Source: DATCVR01 sp036566745 (GTDB taxonomy: Bacteria > Actinomycetota > Actinomycetes > Jiangellales > Jiangellaceae). Taken from it: DNA of 64,000 nt. The notes beneath the pieces were generated by a model, which did not search any database, had not been told where the DNA came from, and was given only the letters and a program-made list of their open reading frames with translations. Where the stretch lies: positions 9,201 through 73,200 of the forward strand of contig DATCVR010000339.1 in NCBI GenBank assembly GCA_036566745.1. Direction: 5' to 3'. A program made the position numbers and the translations under genes. Positions 56,664-64,000 of this stretch are shown here, one piece after another. How positions within the stretch are numbered: the stretch's first letter is position 1; each line of letters starts with the position of its first letter.

Positions 56664-57992
56664 GTGACTGGCTCGAACCGCGGCTCGGTTCCGCGCCGCG
56701 TGGCGATGCTCAGTGTCCACACCTCCCCCCTGGACCAACCCGGTTCCGGCGACGCCGGTGGCCTGAACGTGTACGTCGTCGAGCTGGCCCGTCGCCTCAC
56801 GCGTCACGACGTCGAGGTCGAGATCTTCACCCGCGCCATCGCCTCCGACCAGCCGCCCGTGGTCGAGGCGGCTCCCGGGGTCCTCGTCCGGCACGTCATG
56901 GCCGGGCCGTTCGAGACGCTCCCCAAGGAGGAGATGCCGGCCCAGCTGTGCGCCTTCGCCTCCGGCGTGCTGCGAGCCGAGGCGGCCCACGAACCCGGGT
57001 GGTACGACGTCGTCCACTCGCACTACTGGCTCGCCGGCCAGGTCGGCTGGCTGGCCAGCGAGCGGTGGGGCGTCCCGCTGATCCACTCGATGCACACGAT
57101 GGCCCGCGTGAAGAATCTCGCGATCGCCGACGACGACCTGCCCGAGCCGCCCGCGCGCGAGCTGGGTGAGCAACAGGTCGTCGAGGCGGCCGATCGGCTC
57201 GTGGCCAACACCGACGACGAGGCCACGGCGCTGATCGAGCTCTACCGGGCGCCGCCGGACAAAGTCGTGACGATCGCTCCCGGCGTCGACCTCGACGTGT
57301 TCTCGCCCGGGTCCCGGGCCGAGGCGCGGGCCCGCCACCACCTGCCGGCCGATGCCGTGGTGGTGCTCTTCGTGGGCCGGATCCAGCCGCTCAAGGCTCC
57401 GGACGTGCTGGTCCGGGCTGCCGCGACACTGCTCGCCCGCGACCCGTCCCTGCGGCACCGGCTGGTCGTGGCGATCGTCGGTGGGGCGTCCGGTGCCGGC
57501 GACGAGCGCGAGGCGTTGAGGCGACTGGCGGGTGAGCTCGGCGTCCACGACGTGGTCCGCTTCGTGGCGCCGGTGGGACAGGCCGGTCTCGCTCAGTGGT
57601 ACCGAGCGGCCGACCTGACCGCGGTGCCGTCCTACAACGAGTCGTTCGGCCTGGTGGCGCTCGAATCTCAGGCCTGCGGCACCCCGGTGGTCGCTGCCGA
57701 CGTCGGCGGCCTGCGTACCGCCGTGTCCGACGGCCGCTCGGGCCTCCTGGTCCGCGGCCACGCCCCGAGCGATTGGGCCGATGCGATGACCACCGTGATC
57801 ACCGATCGCGACCGCGCATGCGCGCTGAGCCGGGGAGCGATCGCCCACGCCGCCGGGTTCAGTTGGGACGTGACGGCCGCACACACGCTCGAGGTCTACG
57901 CCGACGCCGCCCGGGCTCGGGGAGACGCGTTCCGGGCCGAGGAGCCGAGGGACGCGTCGGTCGCCGAGGCGGCCGCCGGGAGCAGGTCGTGA
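56664..57992 (+). CDS. mshA: D-inositol-3-phosphate glycosyltransferase
   Basis: First enzyme of mycothiol synthesis: it joins GlcNAc from UDP-GlcNAc to inositol-3-phosphate. The 442-residue GT-B protein has SGDAGGLNVYVVELARRL, VHSHYWLAGQVGWLA, PLIHSMHTMARVKN, VGRIQPLKAPDVLV and the retaining-GT motif YNESFGLVALESQACGTPVV. GTG 56664 is chosen because AAGGGAG lies 8 nt upstream. It overlaps the ybjN gene by GTGA. The order mshA, ybjN, gpmA, senX3, regX3 is the same as in Mycobacterium tuberculosis, apart from the inserted genes. Confidence 0.95.
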   Translation: MTGSNRGSVPRRVAMLSVHTSPLDQPGSGDAGGLNVYVVELARRLTRHDVEVEIFTRAIASDQPPVVEAAPGVLVRHVMAGPFETLPKEEMPAQLCAFASGVLRAEAAHEPGWYDVVHSHYWLAGQVGWLASERWGVPLIHSMHTMARVKNLAIADDDLPEPPARELGEQQVVEAADRLVANTDDEATALIELYRAPPDKVVTIAPGVDLDVFSPGSRAEARARHHLPADAVVVLFVGRIQPLKAPDVLVRAAATLLARDPSLRHRLVVAIVGGASGAGDEREALRRLAGELGVHDVVRFVAPVGQAGLAQWYRAADLTAVPSYNESFGLVALESQACGTPVVAADVGGLRTAVSDGRSGLLVRGHAPSDWADAMTTVITDRDRACALSRGAIAHAAGFSWDVTAAHTLEVYADAARARGDAFRAEEPRDASVAEAAAGSRS

Positions 57993-58519
57993 CCAGCGCG
58001 GGGAACTCGCCGACGGGGAGCCCGCCCACCGGCCCGGCGAGTCCGGCAGACGTCGTCCGGACCTACCTGGGCGGCCTGGATGCCACCTGGGAGGAGTCCG
58101 GGCCGGGGACGTTCACCGTCGAGCTGCCGGGTGAGCGCAAGCTCAAGACCTCGTGCAGCCTGGCCGTCCGCGACCACAGCCTCGTCGTCAACGCCTTCGT
58201 GGCCCGCCATCCCGACGAGAACCACGACGGCGTCCATCGCTGGCTGCTCGAGCGCAACGCCCGGCTGTCGGGCATCGCCTTCGCCGTCGACCAGGTCGGC
58301 GACATCTACCTGGTCGGCAGGCTGCCCCTGCACGCTGTGACGCTCGACGAGGTCGACCGCCTGTTGGGAACCGTGCTCGCCGCCGCCGACTCCTCCTTCA
58401 ACACGATCCTCGAGCTCGGCTTCTCCAGCGCCATCCGGCGGGAGTGGGAGTGGCGGCTCAACCGGGGGGAGTCCACACGCAACCTCGCCGCCTTCGAGCA
58501 CCTGCGCCCGGACGACTGA
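57989..58519 (+). CDS. YbjN-domain protein
   Basis: A 176-residue protein of the YbjN/type III secretion chaperone-like fold, conserved next to mshA in actinobacteria (Rv0487 in Mycobacterium tuberculosis). The domain covers about 25-150: VVRTYLGGLDATWEESGPGT, CSLAVRDHSLVVNAFVAR, NARLSGIAFAVDQVGDIYLV and ELGFSSAIRREWEWR. Its role is unknown. GTG overlaps the mshA stop by 4 bases, so it is cotranslated; a link with mycothiol or redox balance is only suggested by that. Confidence 0.9.
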   Translation: MTSAGNSPTGSPPTGPASPADVVRTYLGGLDATWEESGPGTFTVELPGERKLKTSCSLAVRDHSLVVNAFVARHPDENHDGVHRWLLERNARLSGIAFAVDQVGDIYLVGRLPLHAVTLDEVDRLLGTVLAAADSSFNTILELGFSSAIRREWEWRLNRGESTRNLAAFEHLRPDD

Positions 58520-58549
58520 GCCGCTGTCGCCGGCCGATAGGCTCGCGCC

Positions 58550-59296
58550 ATGACCTATCGCCTGGTTCTGCTCCGTCACGGCGAGAGCGAATGGAACGCC
58601 AAGAATCTGTTCACCGGCTGGGTCGACGTCGACCTCACCGGCAAGGGTGAGTCCGAGGCCCGCCGCGGCGGCGAGCTGCTCGCCGAGCGTGGCGTGCTGC
58701 CCGACATCGTCCACACCAGCGTGCTGCGCCGGGCCATCCGCACCGCCAACATCACCCTCGACGTCGCCGACCGGCACTGGATCCCCGTCCGCCGCTCGTG
58801 GCGGCTCAACGAGCGCCACTACGGCGCTCTCCAGGGCAAGGACAAGAAGCAGACCCTCGACGAGTTCGGCGAGGAGCAGTTCATGCTCTGGCGCCGCTCC
58901 TACGACACGCCGCCGCCGCCCATCGACGACGCCGACGAGTTCTCGCAGAGCGGCGACGCCCGCTACGCCGACCTGCCGCCCGAGCTGCTGCCGCGCACCG
59001 AGTGCCTGAAGGACGTGCTGGGGCGGTTCCTGCCGTACTGGTACGACGCCATCGTGCCCGACCTCCGCCGTGGCTCCACCGTCGCGGTCGTGGCCCACGG
59101 CAACTCGCTGCGGGCGCTGGTCAAGCACCTCGACGGCGTCTCCGACGAGGCCATCGCCGGGCTCAACATCCCCACCGGCGTGCCGCTGGTCTACGAGCTC
59201 GACGACGCGCTGCGCCCGGTCACGCCCGGCGGCGAGTACCTCGACCCCGAGGCTGCGGCCGCCGCGATCGAAGCGGTCAAGAACCAAGGCCGCTGA
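58550..59296 (+). CDS. gpmA: 2,3-bisphosphoglycerate-dependent phosphoglycerate mutase
   Basis: Interconverts 3- and 2-phosphoglycerate in glycolysis. The 248-residue protein has the phosphohistidine motif LVLLRHGESEWN (His about 10), NLFTGWVDVDLTGKG, RRSWRLNERHYGALQGKDKK, and the second histidine in VAVVAHGNSLRAL (about 183). Length equals the family standard. It stands 30 bp after ybjN, in the conserved mshA-ybjN-gpmA group. A 54-bp palindrome begins 21 bp after its stop and could terminate it. Confidence 0.96.
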   Translation: MTYRLVLLRHGESEWNAKNLFTGWVDVDLTGKGESEARRGGELLAERGVLPDIVHTSVLRRAIRTANITLDVADRHWIPVRRSWRLNERHYGALQGKDKKQTLDEFGEEQFMLWRRSYDTPPPPIDDADEFSQSGDARYADLPPELLPRTECLKDVLGRFLPYWYDAIVPDLRRGSTVAVVAHGNSLRALVKHLDGVSDEAIAGLNIPTGVPLVYELDDALRPVTPGGEYLDPEAAAAAIEAVKNQGR

Positions 59297-59317
59297 GCCG
59301 CCACGCCCGCTGCGCCT

Positions 59318-59371
59318 TCTGGAGGGTTGTCCACGCTTGAACGCGCGTTCAAGCGTGGACAACCCTCCAGA
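59318..59371. repeat. 54-bp perfect palindrome, left border of the nuclease-like gene
   Basis: Two 27-bp arms meet with no spacer; only the outermost T-A pair goes beyond the 52-bp core that starts CTGGAGGGTTG. Its left half shares TTCTGGAGG, then TTGTCCACGCTTGAA with the palindrome at 60464-60529. It lies between the gpmA stop and the gene at 59456. It may act as a terminator for gpmA, a REP-like element or the border of a mobile unit. Confidence 0.85.
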
Positions 59372-59455
59372 TGATGCGCGCGGCACCCAGCCTCATCCAC
59401 AGGCGTTGGGCGGAGGGCTGGTCGCGATCGGCGGTGCCGCGGTTCCCTCGTCGGC

Positions 59456-60460
59456 ATGGCCCACCCCACGCACGTTCCGGATCCACTGACGCGGGCACCG
59501 TTCCGTGGCTCGTGGGCCGTCGATCACGGTCTCCTTTCCCGGCGTCAACTCGACAGCGGTGCCTGGGTACGGATCCTGCGTGACGTGTATCGCTTCGGCG
59601 GCCTTCTGGAGACCGACGAGGTGCGGGCCGCGGCGCTGAGGCTGGTCCTTCCGGCGGACGCCGTCGTCTGCGGCCGGACGGCTGCATGGCTGCACGGCGT
59701 GTGGACCCCCGTGCCGGGCGCCCCGATTCCGCTGGAGTTCGCCCGCCACACCATGGGCTCCGGCGAGGGACTGATCGGAGCCAGGAAACGACGGCTGGCC
59801 CTCATGCCCACGATGCTCGACGATGTGGCCGAGCTTCGCGACGGATGCTTCGGCGACCTTGTCCTGGTGCGTGGAGTCCCGGCGACGTCGGCGCTGCGCA
59901 CCTGCTTCGAACTGGTTCGTGACCGGCCGCTCGTCGAGGCGGTGGTGGTGGCCGACGCGTTCGCCTATTCCGGTGCGCTGACGCTGCCCTGGTTGCACGC
60001 GTATGTCCAGCTCCACCGCGGTTGGCCGGGCGTTCGGCAAGCGCGAGAAGTCGTCGAGCTCGCGTCCTCGTATGCTCGCTCGTCAGGCGAGTCGCGGCTA
60101 CGCATGATCGTCGTTCTCGGAGCGCTACCCGAGCCGCATGTCAACGTGGGCGTGTGGGCCGAGGGGTCGGGCACGTTGATCGGGATCCCGGACCTGACGC
60201 TGACCCGCGTGCCGCGGCCGGCTGCTCTGGAGTACGACGGCGCCTACCACGGCCACCTCGAACAGCGTGTGGCCGACATCGGCCGGGAGAACCGATTCGC
60301 CCTCGAGTCCAGCCTTCCGCTGCTGCGGTTCGGCCGCAACGACGTGCGCCTGCGCTACCACGCCACGCTGAGGCAGATCGTCCGGGCCACCGGCGTCACG
60401 CACTGGCGGCCCCTGGAAGACCGGCACTTCCGACGATCTTCGCGAGACCGCATGTGGTGA
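59456..60460 (+). CDS. nuclease-fold protein (DUF559/Vsr-like C-terminus, AbiEi-like N-terminus)
   Basis: A 334-residue protein of a type common in several copies in actinobacteria. The N-terminal part (about 1-95) resembles the winged-helix/AbiEi antitoxin region: SWAVDHGLLSRRQLDSGAWV, RILRDVYRF, VVCGRTAAWLHG. The C-terminal part (about 205-310) looks like a PD-(D/E)XK/Vsr nuclease: SGESRLRM (Glu), GIPDLTLTRVP then ALEYDGAYHG (D and ExD), LLRFGRNDVR. A defence or toxin/antitoxin role is possible; activity is unproven. No clear ribosome binding site. It is enclosed by two related palindromes between gpmA and phoU, where other actinobacteria have gpmA and senX3 close together, so it looks inserted. 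Confidence 0.75.
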   Translation: MAHPTHVPDPLTRAPFRGSWAVDHGLLSRRQLDSGAWVRILRDVYRFGGLLETDEVRAAALRLVLPADAVVCGRTAAWLHGVWTPVPGAPIPLEFARHTMGSGEGLIGARKRRLALMPTMLDDVAELRDGCFGDLVLVRGVPATSALRTCFELVRDRPLVEAVVVADAFAYSGALTLPWLHAYVQLHRGWPGVRQAREVVELASSYARSSGESRLRMIVVLGALPEPHVNVGVWAEGSGTLIGIPDLTLTRVPRPAALEYDGAYHGHLEQRVADIGRENRFALESSLPLLRFGRNDVRLRYHATLRQIVRATGVTHWRPLEDRHFRRSSRDRMW

Positions 60461-60463
60461 TCG

Positions 60464-60529
60464 CCGCCTTCTGGAGGCTTGTCCACGCTTGAACCACCTT
60501 TCAAGGGTGGTTATCCCTCCAGAAGGCGG
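60464..60529. repeat. 66-bp imperfect palindrome, right border of the nuclease-like gene
   Basis: Perfect outer arms CCGCCTTCTGGAGG (60464-60477) and CCTCCAGAAGGCGG (60516-60529); the inner part pairs CCAC-CTTGAA with mismatches. The left half repeats the sequence of the palindrome at 59318 (TTCTGGAGG, TTGTCCACGCTTGAA). It begins 3 bp after the nuclease-like gene stop. Confidence 0.85.
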
Positions 60530-60594
60530 GTGGGACGAAGGCGGGTGGGACGACGGCAGGTGGGACGACGGCAGGTGGGACGAAGGCGGGCGAC
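60525..60594. repeat. 15-bp tandem repeats between palindrome and phoU
   Basis: Four copies of GGC(G/A)GGTGGGACGA(A/C) at 60525, 60540, 60555 and 60570, plus a 10-base partial copy to 60594, overlap the right palindrome arm and stop just before the phoU stop codon. Copies 2-4 differ by single bases, which points to slippage. Confidence 0.85.
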
Positions 60595-60595
60595 G

Positions 60596-61261
60596 TCAGC
60601 GGCCGGGTGCGGTGTCGGCCCACTCGATCTCGCCGGTGACCAGGTACCGCACGTTGGTCGAGATCTCCACCGCGTGGTCGGCGAAACGTTCGTAGTAACG
60701 GCCCAGCAGCGCGATGTCCACCGCCGCCTCGATGCCGCGGTCCCACGAGTCGTCCAGCACCGACTGGAAGAGCGAGCGGTGCAGCTGGTCCATCTCGTTG
60801 TCGTCGAAGGCGAGCTCGGCGGCAGTGGACAGATCGCGCGAGCGCAGCACGGCGCCGGCCTTGGCAGCCATGTCCTCGGCGGTGCGGCCCATCGCGGCGA
60901 ACGTGTCGCGCAGCTCCTCCGGCACGGCGTTGTCGGGGTACCGCATCCGCGCCACCTTGGCGACGTGGACGGCGAGGTCGCCCATGCGCTCGGCGTCGGA
61001 GGTGGTGCGCAGCGCCGAGGTGACCACCCGCAGCTCGCTGGCCACCGGTCCCTGGGTCGCCATCAGCTCCAGCACCTGCTCGTCGATCTCGAGCTGGGCG
61101 CGGTTCATGCCGGAGTCGGCGGCCACGACCTGCTCGGCGAGTTCGAGATCGGCGCCGAGCAGCGCAGCCGTGGCCGTGCGGATCTGCTCGCCGGCCTGGC
61201 GGGTCATCCCCACCAGCCGGGCGGTGATGTCGTCGAGCTGCTCGCGGTACGCCTCGCGCAT
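60596..61261 (-). CDS. phoU: phosphate-signalling protein PhoU
   Basis: A 221-residue all-helical protein that links the phosphate importer to the SenX3 kinase and keeps the Pho response off when phosphate is plentiful. Two three-helix repeats carry the metal-binding motifs: ERMGDLAVHVAKVAR in the first and YERFADHAVEISTNVRY in the second (E-x-x-x-D pattern). Length is the family standard. It is divergent from senX3 with a Pho-box-like site between them, so both directions may respond to RegX3. Confidence 0.95.
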   Translation of the reverse strand: MREAYREQLDDITARLVGMTRQAGEQIRTATAALLGADLELAEQVVAADSGMNRAQLEIDEQVLELMATQGPVASELRVVTSALRTTSDAERMGDLAVHVAKVARMRYPDNAVPEELRDTFAAMGRTAEDMAAKAGAVLRSRDLSTAAELAFDDNEMDQLHRSLFQSVLDDSWDRGIEAAVDIALLGRYYERFADHAVEISTNVRYLVTGEIEWADTAPGR

Positions 61262-61356
61262 GTGTCCGTCCCGTCATGACTGCGTGGCCGGGAGGTGGTC
61301 CACGGCGGACCGCCGGCCACTGACAGGCTAGGCGCGGAGGGTGGCCACCCGACTTC

Positions 61357-61389
61357 GCGAGGTGAATCCCTCACGAAGAGTCGATGAAC
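61357..61389 (-). promoter_or_regulatory. Pho box (RegX3/PhoP-type) between phoU and senX3
   Basis: On the minus strand three adjoining 11-bp units read GTTCATCGACT, CTTCGTGAGGG, ATTCACCTCGC. They follow the actinobacterial Pho-box unit GTTCAYYYRGC in position and period, the first and third best. It lies 96 bp before phoU and 70 bp before the preferred senX3 start, so it can serve either. Confidence 0.6.
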
Positions 61390-61458
61390 AACCCGCCCGA
61401 CGTACGGGTGGCGCGGCGCCGATCGGCAGCTTGCGCCGCCGATGACCACCTACCATCG

Positions 61459-62628
61459 ATGAATGTGGACGTCGTGATGGTGGGAGCGGTGGCAGCCGGC
61501 ACGGGCGCCGCCGTCGGCCTTGCCGCGGGTCTGGCGTTCCGTTTCAGCGATCGCGAGCGGTCCGCGCCCGTCCTCCCCAGCCTCTCCGTCCTGCCCGACG
61601 GCGTCGACGAAGTACTCGCGGCGCTGCGCTCCAGCGCCATCGTCATCGACGAGAACCTCGACGTGGTCAAGGTCAGCCCATCCGCGTACGCCTTCGGCCT
61701 CGTGCGTCAGGACCGGGTGGCCGTGCCCGAGCTGATCGAACTGGCGGAGAAGGTGCTGCGCGACGGGCAGATCCGCGAGGTCCAGCTCGAGATCGCCCGA
61801 TCCCGCGACACCACGCAGACGCTGTACGTCTCGGCGCGGATGGCGCCCCTGACCAGCAAACTCGTGCTCGCCCTGGTCGAGGACCGCACCCATGCGATCC
61901 GGGTCGACGAGGTCCGCCGCGACTTCGTGGCCAACGTGTCCCACGAGCTCAAGACCCCCGTGGGCGCCCTCACCCTGCTGGCCGAGGCCGTCCAGGACGC
62001 CAGCGACGATCCCGAGGCGGTGCGCCGCTTCGCCGAGCGGATGCAGCACGAAGGTGCCCGGCTGACCCGCCTGGTCCAGGAGATCATCGACCTGTCCCGC
62101 CTGCAGTACGACGATCCGGTGGACTCGCCGCATCCGGTCGAGGTCGACGACGTCGTGGCCACCGCGCTCGACCGGAGCCGCGTCGACGCCGAGAACCGCA
62201 AGATCCGGCTCACCTCGGGCGGCACCGGCGGGCTGCGGGTGCTCGGAAATGAGGAACAGCTGGTCATGGCCGTGGGCAACCTGGTCGAGAACGCCGTGAG
62301 CTACAGCCCGCCCAACACCAGAGTGGCCGTGGGGATGCGCCGGCGTGACGACCTCGTCGAGATCAGCGTCACCGACCAGGGGTACGGCATTCCCGAGGCC
62401 GAGCTCGACCGGATCTTCGAGCGTTTCTACCGGGTCGACCCGGCCCGTTCGCGCGCCACCGGCGGCACCGGTCTCGGACTGTCGATCGTCAAGCACATCG
62501 CCGCCAGCCACGGCGGCGAGGTAGGCGTGTGGAGCGTGCAAGGGGCCGGGTCGACGTTCACCCTGCGCCTGCCGCTGCACCCACACCGCTCCGGACAGCC
62601 GTCCGGCGCGGAATCCGTCAGACCGTGA
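61459..62628 (+). CDS. senX3: sensor histidine kinase SenX3
   Basis: Phosphate-responsive kinase of the SenX3-RegX3 pair, 389 residues from ATG 61459. A single hydrophobic N-terminal segment (VMVGAVAAGTGAAVGLAAGL, about 6-25), then a PAS-like domain (about 45-150: SSAIVIDENLDVVKVSPSAY). The HisKA phospho-acceptor is in FVANVSHELKTPVGAL (about 163). The ATPase domain shows NLVENAVSYSPP (N box), VTDQGYGIPEAE (G1), IFERFYRVD (F box) and GGTGLGLSIVKH (G2). The frame opens at 61384, but those codons overlap the Pho box; 61459 starts MNVDVVMVG. The stop lies 9 bp before regX3. Confidence 0.94.
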   Translation: MNVDVVMVGAVAAGTGAAVGLAAGLAFRFSDRERSAPVLPSLSVLPDGVDEVLAALRSSAIVIDENLDVVKVSPSAYAFGLVRQDRVAVPELIELAEKVLRDGQIREVQLEIARSRDTTQTLYVSARMAPLTSKLVLALVEDRTHAIRVDEVRRDFVANVSHELKTPVGALTLLAEAVQDASDDPEAVRRFAERMQHEGARLTRLVQEIIDLSRLQYDDPVDSPHPVEVDDVVATALDRSRVDAENRKIRLTSGGTGGLRVLGNEEQLVMAVGNLVENAVSYSPPNTRVAVGMRRRDDLVEISVTDQGYGIPEAELDRIFERFYRVDPARSRATGGTGLGLSIVKHIAASHGGEVGVWSVQGAGSTFTLRLPLHPHRSGQPSGAESVRP

Positions 62629-62637
62629 GGAGACGCC

Positions 62638-63318
62638 GTGACCCGAGTGCTCGTCGTCGAGGACGAGGATTCGTTCAGCGACGCCTTGTCGTACATGTTG
62701 CGCAAGGAAGGGTTCGAGGTCGCCGTGGCAGCCACGGGCGACGCCGCGCTGGAGGAGTTCGACCGTGGGGGTGCCGATCTCGTCCTGCTCGACCTCATGC
62801 TGCCGGGCCTGCCCGGTACCGAGGTGTGCCGGCAGCTGCGGCAGCGCTCGAACGTCCCGGTGATCATGCTGACCGCGAAGGACTCCGAGGTCGACAAGGT
62901 GGTCGGCCTCGAACTGGGTGCCGACGACTACGTCACCAAGCCGTTCTCCTCGCGTGAGCTGGTCGCCCGCATCCGGGCCGTGCTGCGCCGGGGCACCGAG
63001 CCGAGCGAGCTGAGCCCGGCGATCCTCGAGGCCGGACCGGTGCGGATGGACGTCGACCGCCACGTGGTGACCGTCGACGGCGGCTCGGTGCGCCTACCGC
63101 TCAAGGAGTTCGAGCTGCTCGAACTGTTGCTCCGCAACTCCGGGCGGGTGCTCACCCGGGGCCAGCTCATCGACCGGATCTGGGGTGCCGACTACGTGGG
63201 CGACACCAAGACGCTCGACGTCCACGTGAAGCGGCTGCGGGCCAAGATCGAGCCCGACCCGGCCGTGCCGACGTTCCTGCTCACCGTGCGGGGGCTGGGC
63301 TACAAGCTGGAGGCGTGA
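62638..63318 (+). CDS. regX3: response regulator RegX3
   Basis: A 226-residue OmpR/PhoB-type regulator activated by SenX3. Receiver domain (about 1-115): VLVVEDEDSFSDAL (acidic pair), LVLLDLMLPGLPG with the phosphorylated Asp near 48, MLTAKDSE (Thr) and DDYVTKPFSSRE (Lys). DNA-binding winged helix (about 130-224): LPLKEFELLELLLRNSGRVL, TKTLDVHVKRLRAKIEPDP and LLTVRGLGYKLE. GTG 62638 has GAGGAG 6-11 nt upstream. It controls the Pho regulon, probably including the site at 61357-61389. Confidence 0.96.
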   Translation: MTRVLVVEDEDSFSDALSYMLRKEGFEVAVAATGDAALEEFDRGGADLVLLDLMLPGLPGTEVCRQLRQRSNVPVIMLTAKDSEVDKVVGLELGADDYVTKPFSSRELVARIRAVLRRGTEPSELSPAILEAGPVRMDVDRHVVTVDGGSVRLPLKEFELLELLLRNSGRVLTRGQLIDRIWGADYVGDTKTLDVHVKRLRAKIEPDPAVPTFLLTVRGLGYKLEA

Positions 63319-63363
63319 GGCCGCCCGGCCCGGGGCGATGCACCCGGGAGGCGGCGGACCGGG

Positions 63364-63972
63364 TCAGGGGGCCGGTGTCTCGGTGGCGGCCGGGGTCTCC
63401 GTGGTCGCGGGCGCTCCGGTGGTGCCCGGCGTGGCCGTTCCCGGCGTGGTCGTGCTCGCCGGGGTGGCCGTGGAGTCCGGCACGGCGGTGAACGTCGGGT
63501 TCGGCGCGTCGAGCGGGAGTACGCCCTCGTAGATGCCGTCGTGCGGCTGGACCAGCGCCTCGACCGAGGCACGCGGTGCGTCGGCGAACCGGAACTCGAC
63601 CTCGATCGTGCTGCCCGGGACGGTGCCGGCATCGGCGAAGTCCACGCGGTGACCCTCGGGGCCGAGCTTGGCGTAACCGTCGCGGCGGATCTCGAGCGGG
63701 CCGTCGGACGGTTCGGCGGAGACGTCGCCCACCACCACCTCGACGAGCTCGTCGGCCCCGCCCGCGTTGGCGAAGGTCGCGAGGACGGTGGACCGGCCTT
63801 CGTCGTCGGCCACGACCACGACGTCACGGATGCCGATGTCGCCTGCGTCGACGCTGACTCCGTCGGTGGCGTCGTACCACCCCTGGGTCTGCTCGTGCAT
63901 GCTGCATCCGGCCAGGCCCAGGGCCAGGACGGGAAGGGCGACGAGAGCGCGACGCCGGACGGCAGACTTCAC
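63364..63972 (-). CDS. lipoprotein, LpqE-like
   Basis: A 202-residue surface lipoprotein. Lipobox LGLAGCSM (Cys about 23). The middle part (about 45-150) forms a beta sandwich with IRDVVVVADDEGRSTVLATF and DELVEVVVGDVSA, as in LpqE/PCuAC-like proteins. The C-terminus (about 160-202) is a Thr/Pro/Ala-rich tail (TPASTTTPGTATPG). Function is unknown; metal or ligand binding is suggested by relatives. It is convergent with regX3, and lpqE-type genes are found near such housekeeping groups in mycobacteria. Confidence 0.8.
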   Translation of the reverse strand: MKSAVRRRALVALPVLALGLAGCSMHEQTQGWYDATDGVSVDAGDIGIRDVVVVADDEGRSTVLATFANAGGADELVEVVVGDVSAEPSDGPLEIRRDGYAKLGPEGHRVDFADAGTVPGSTIEVEFRFADAPRASVEALVQPHDGIYEGVLPLDAPNPTFTAVPDSTATPASTTTPGTATPGTTGAPATTETPAATETPAP

Positions 63973-64000
63973 CAGGTGCTCCTCGAAAGCGTGGTTCGTG

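Noticed and set aside
59318..60529. Insertion sequence with inverted terminal repeats
   Set aside because: No transposase and no target duplication could be seen; each border is itself a palindrome, unlike IS ends. Kept as a cassette hypothesis only.
60525..60594. CRISPR array
   Set aside because: The 15-bp units are head to tail without spacers, and no cas genes are present anywhere in the window.
61384..61458. Upstream start of senX3
   Set aside because: The extra 25 codons overlap the Pho-box region, lack a ribosome binding site and precede the normal hydrophobic N-terminus.
1..64000. tRNA, rRNA or known riboswitch
   Set aside because: No cloverleaf, rRNA signature or recognisable riboswitch core was found by reading; a covariance-model search would be needed to exclude them.

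Overview
The window is 64 kb of very GC-rich DNA from an actinobacterium. Supporting this are Lsr2, the mycothiol glycosyltransferase MshA beside YbjN, gpmA and senX3-regX3, a SigK-RskA pair, many GTG starts and many 4-base ATGA/GTGA gene overlaps. I cannot name a genus. The two ends are conserved housekeeping DNA. The middle is a large accessory block for uptake and breakdown of L-rhamnose and related deoxy-sugars or sugar acids.

Layout. 1-2.5 kb: lsr2, an unassigned ACT-domain gene, and pheA. 2.5-10.6 kb: FAH-family hydrolase and FMN-dependent L-lactate dehydrogenase, divergent from a GntR/FadR regulator with twin operators; then L-rhamnonate dehydratase and a lactonase-type amidohydrolase, an AraC regulator, a PhyH oxygenase and a LacI regulator. 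10.8-26.2 kb: two GH78 alpha-L-rhamnosidases, a second rhamnonate-dehydratase-like enzyme, an oxidoreductase, an unrecognised 674-residue glycosidase-like protein, a second amidohydrolase, a HTH-only LuxR protein and a large secreted glycosidase-like protein. 26.4-34.2 kb: an oxidoreductase, an IclR regulator and a tight six-gene operon (ALDH, VOC, enolase superfamily, D-2-hydroxyacid dehydrogenase, ABM, FAH) that looks like an unassigned sugar-acid pathway. 34.2-44 kb: sugar ABC permeases, rhamnose isomerase, binding lipoprotein, mutarotase, SDR, fused rhamnulose-1-phosphate aldolase/dehydrogenase and rhamnulokinase.

44-64 kb: a decayed TPR gene, a fused asymmetric ABC exporter, a small unknown protein, a frameshifted molybdopterin oxidoreductase, a fasciclin lipoprotein, a CFA-synthase-like enzyme, sigK-rskA, an L,D-transpeptidase, a macrodomain protein, mshA-ybjN-gpmA, a nuclease-like gene between two related large palindromes, phoU, senX3-regX3 and a lipoprotein.

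How it fits together. Rhamnosidases release L-rhamnose. The phosphorylating route (RhaM, RhaI, RhaB, RhaDE) gives DHAP and L-lactate. The non-phosphorylating route (dehydrogenase, lactonase, rhamnonate dehydratase, SDR, FAH hydrolase) gives pyruvate and L-lactate. LldD then turns L-lactate from both routes into pyruvate. Seven related 14-bp sites with core TTGAAACG, placed before nearly every rhamnose transcription unit, point to one LacI repressor (9559-10635). A separate 34-bp bipartite element before the lactonase operon and before the PhyH gene points to the AraC protein. In the 49-54 kb region, two CAATCC-N16-CGAA promoters suggest a SigK regulon.
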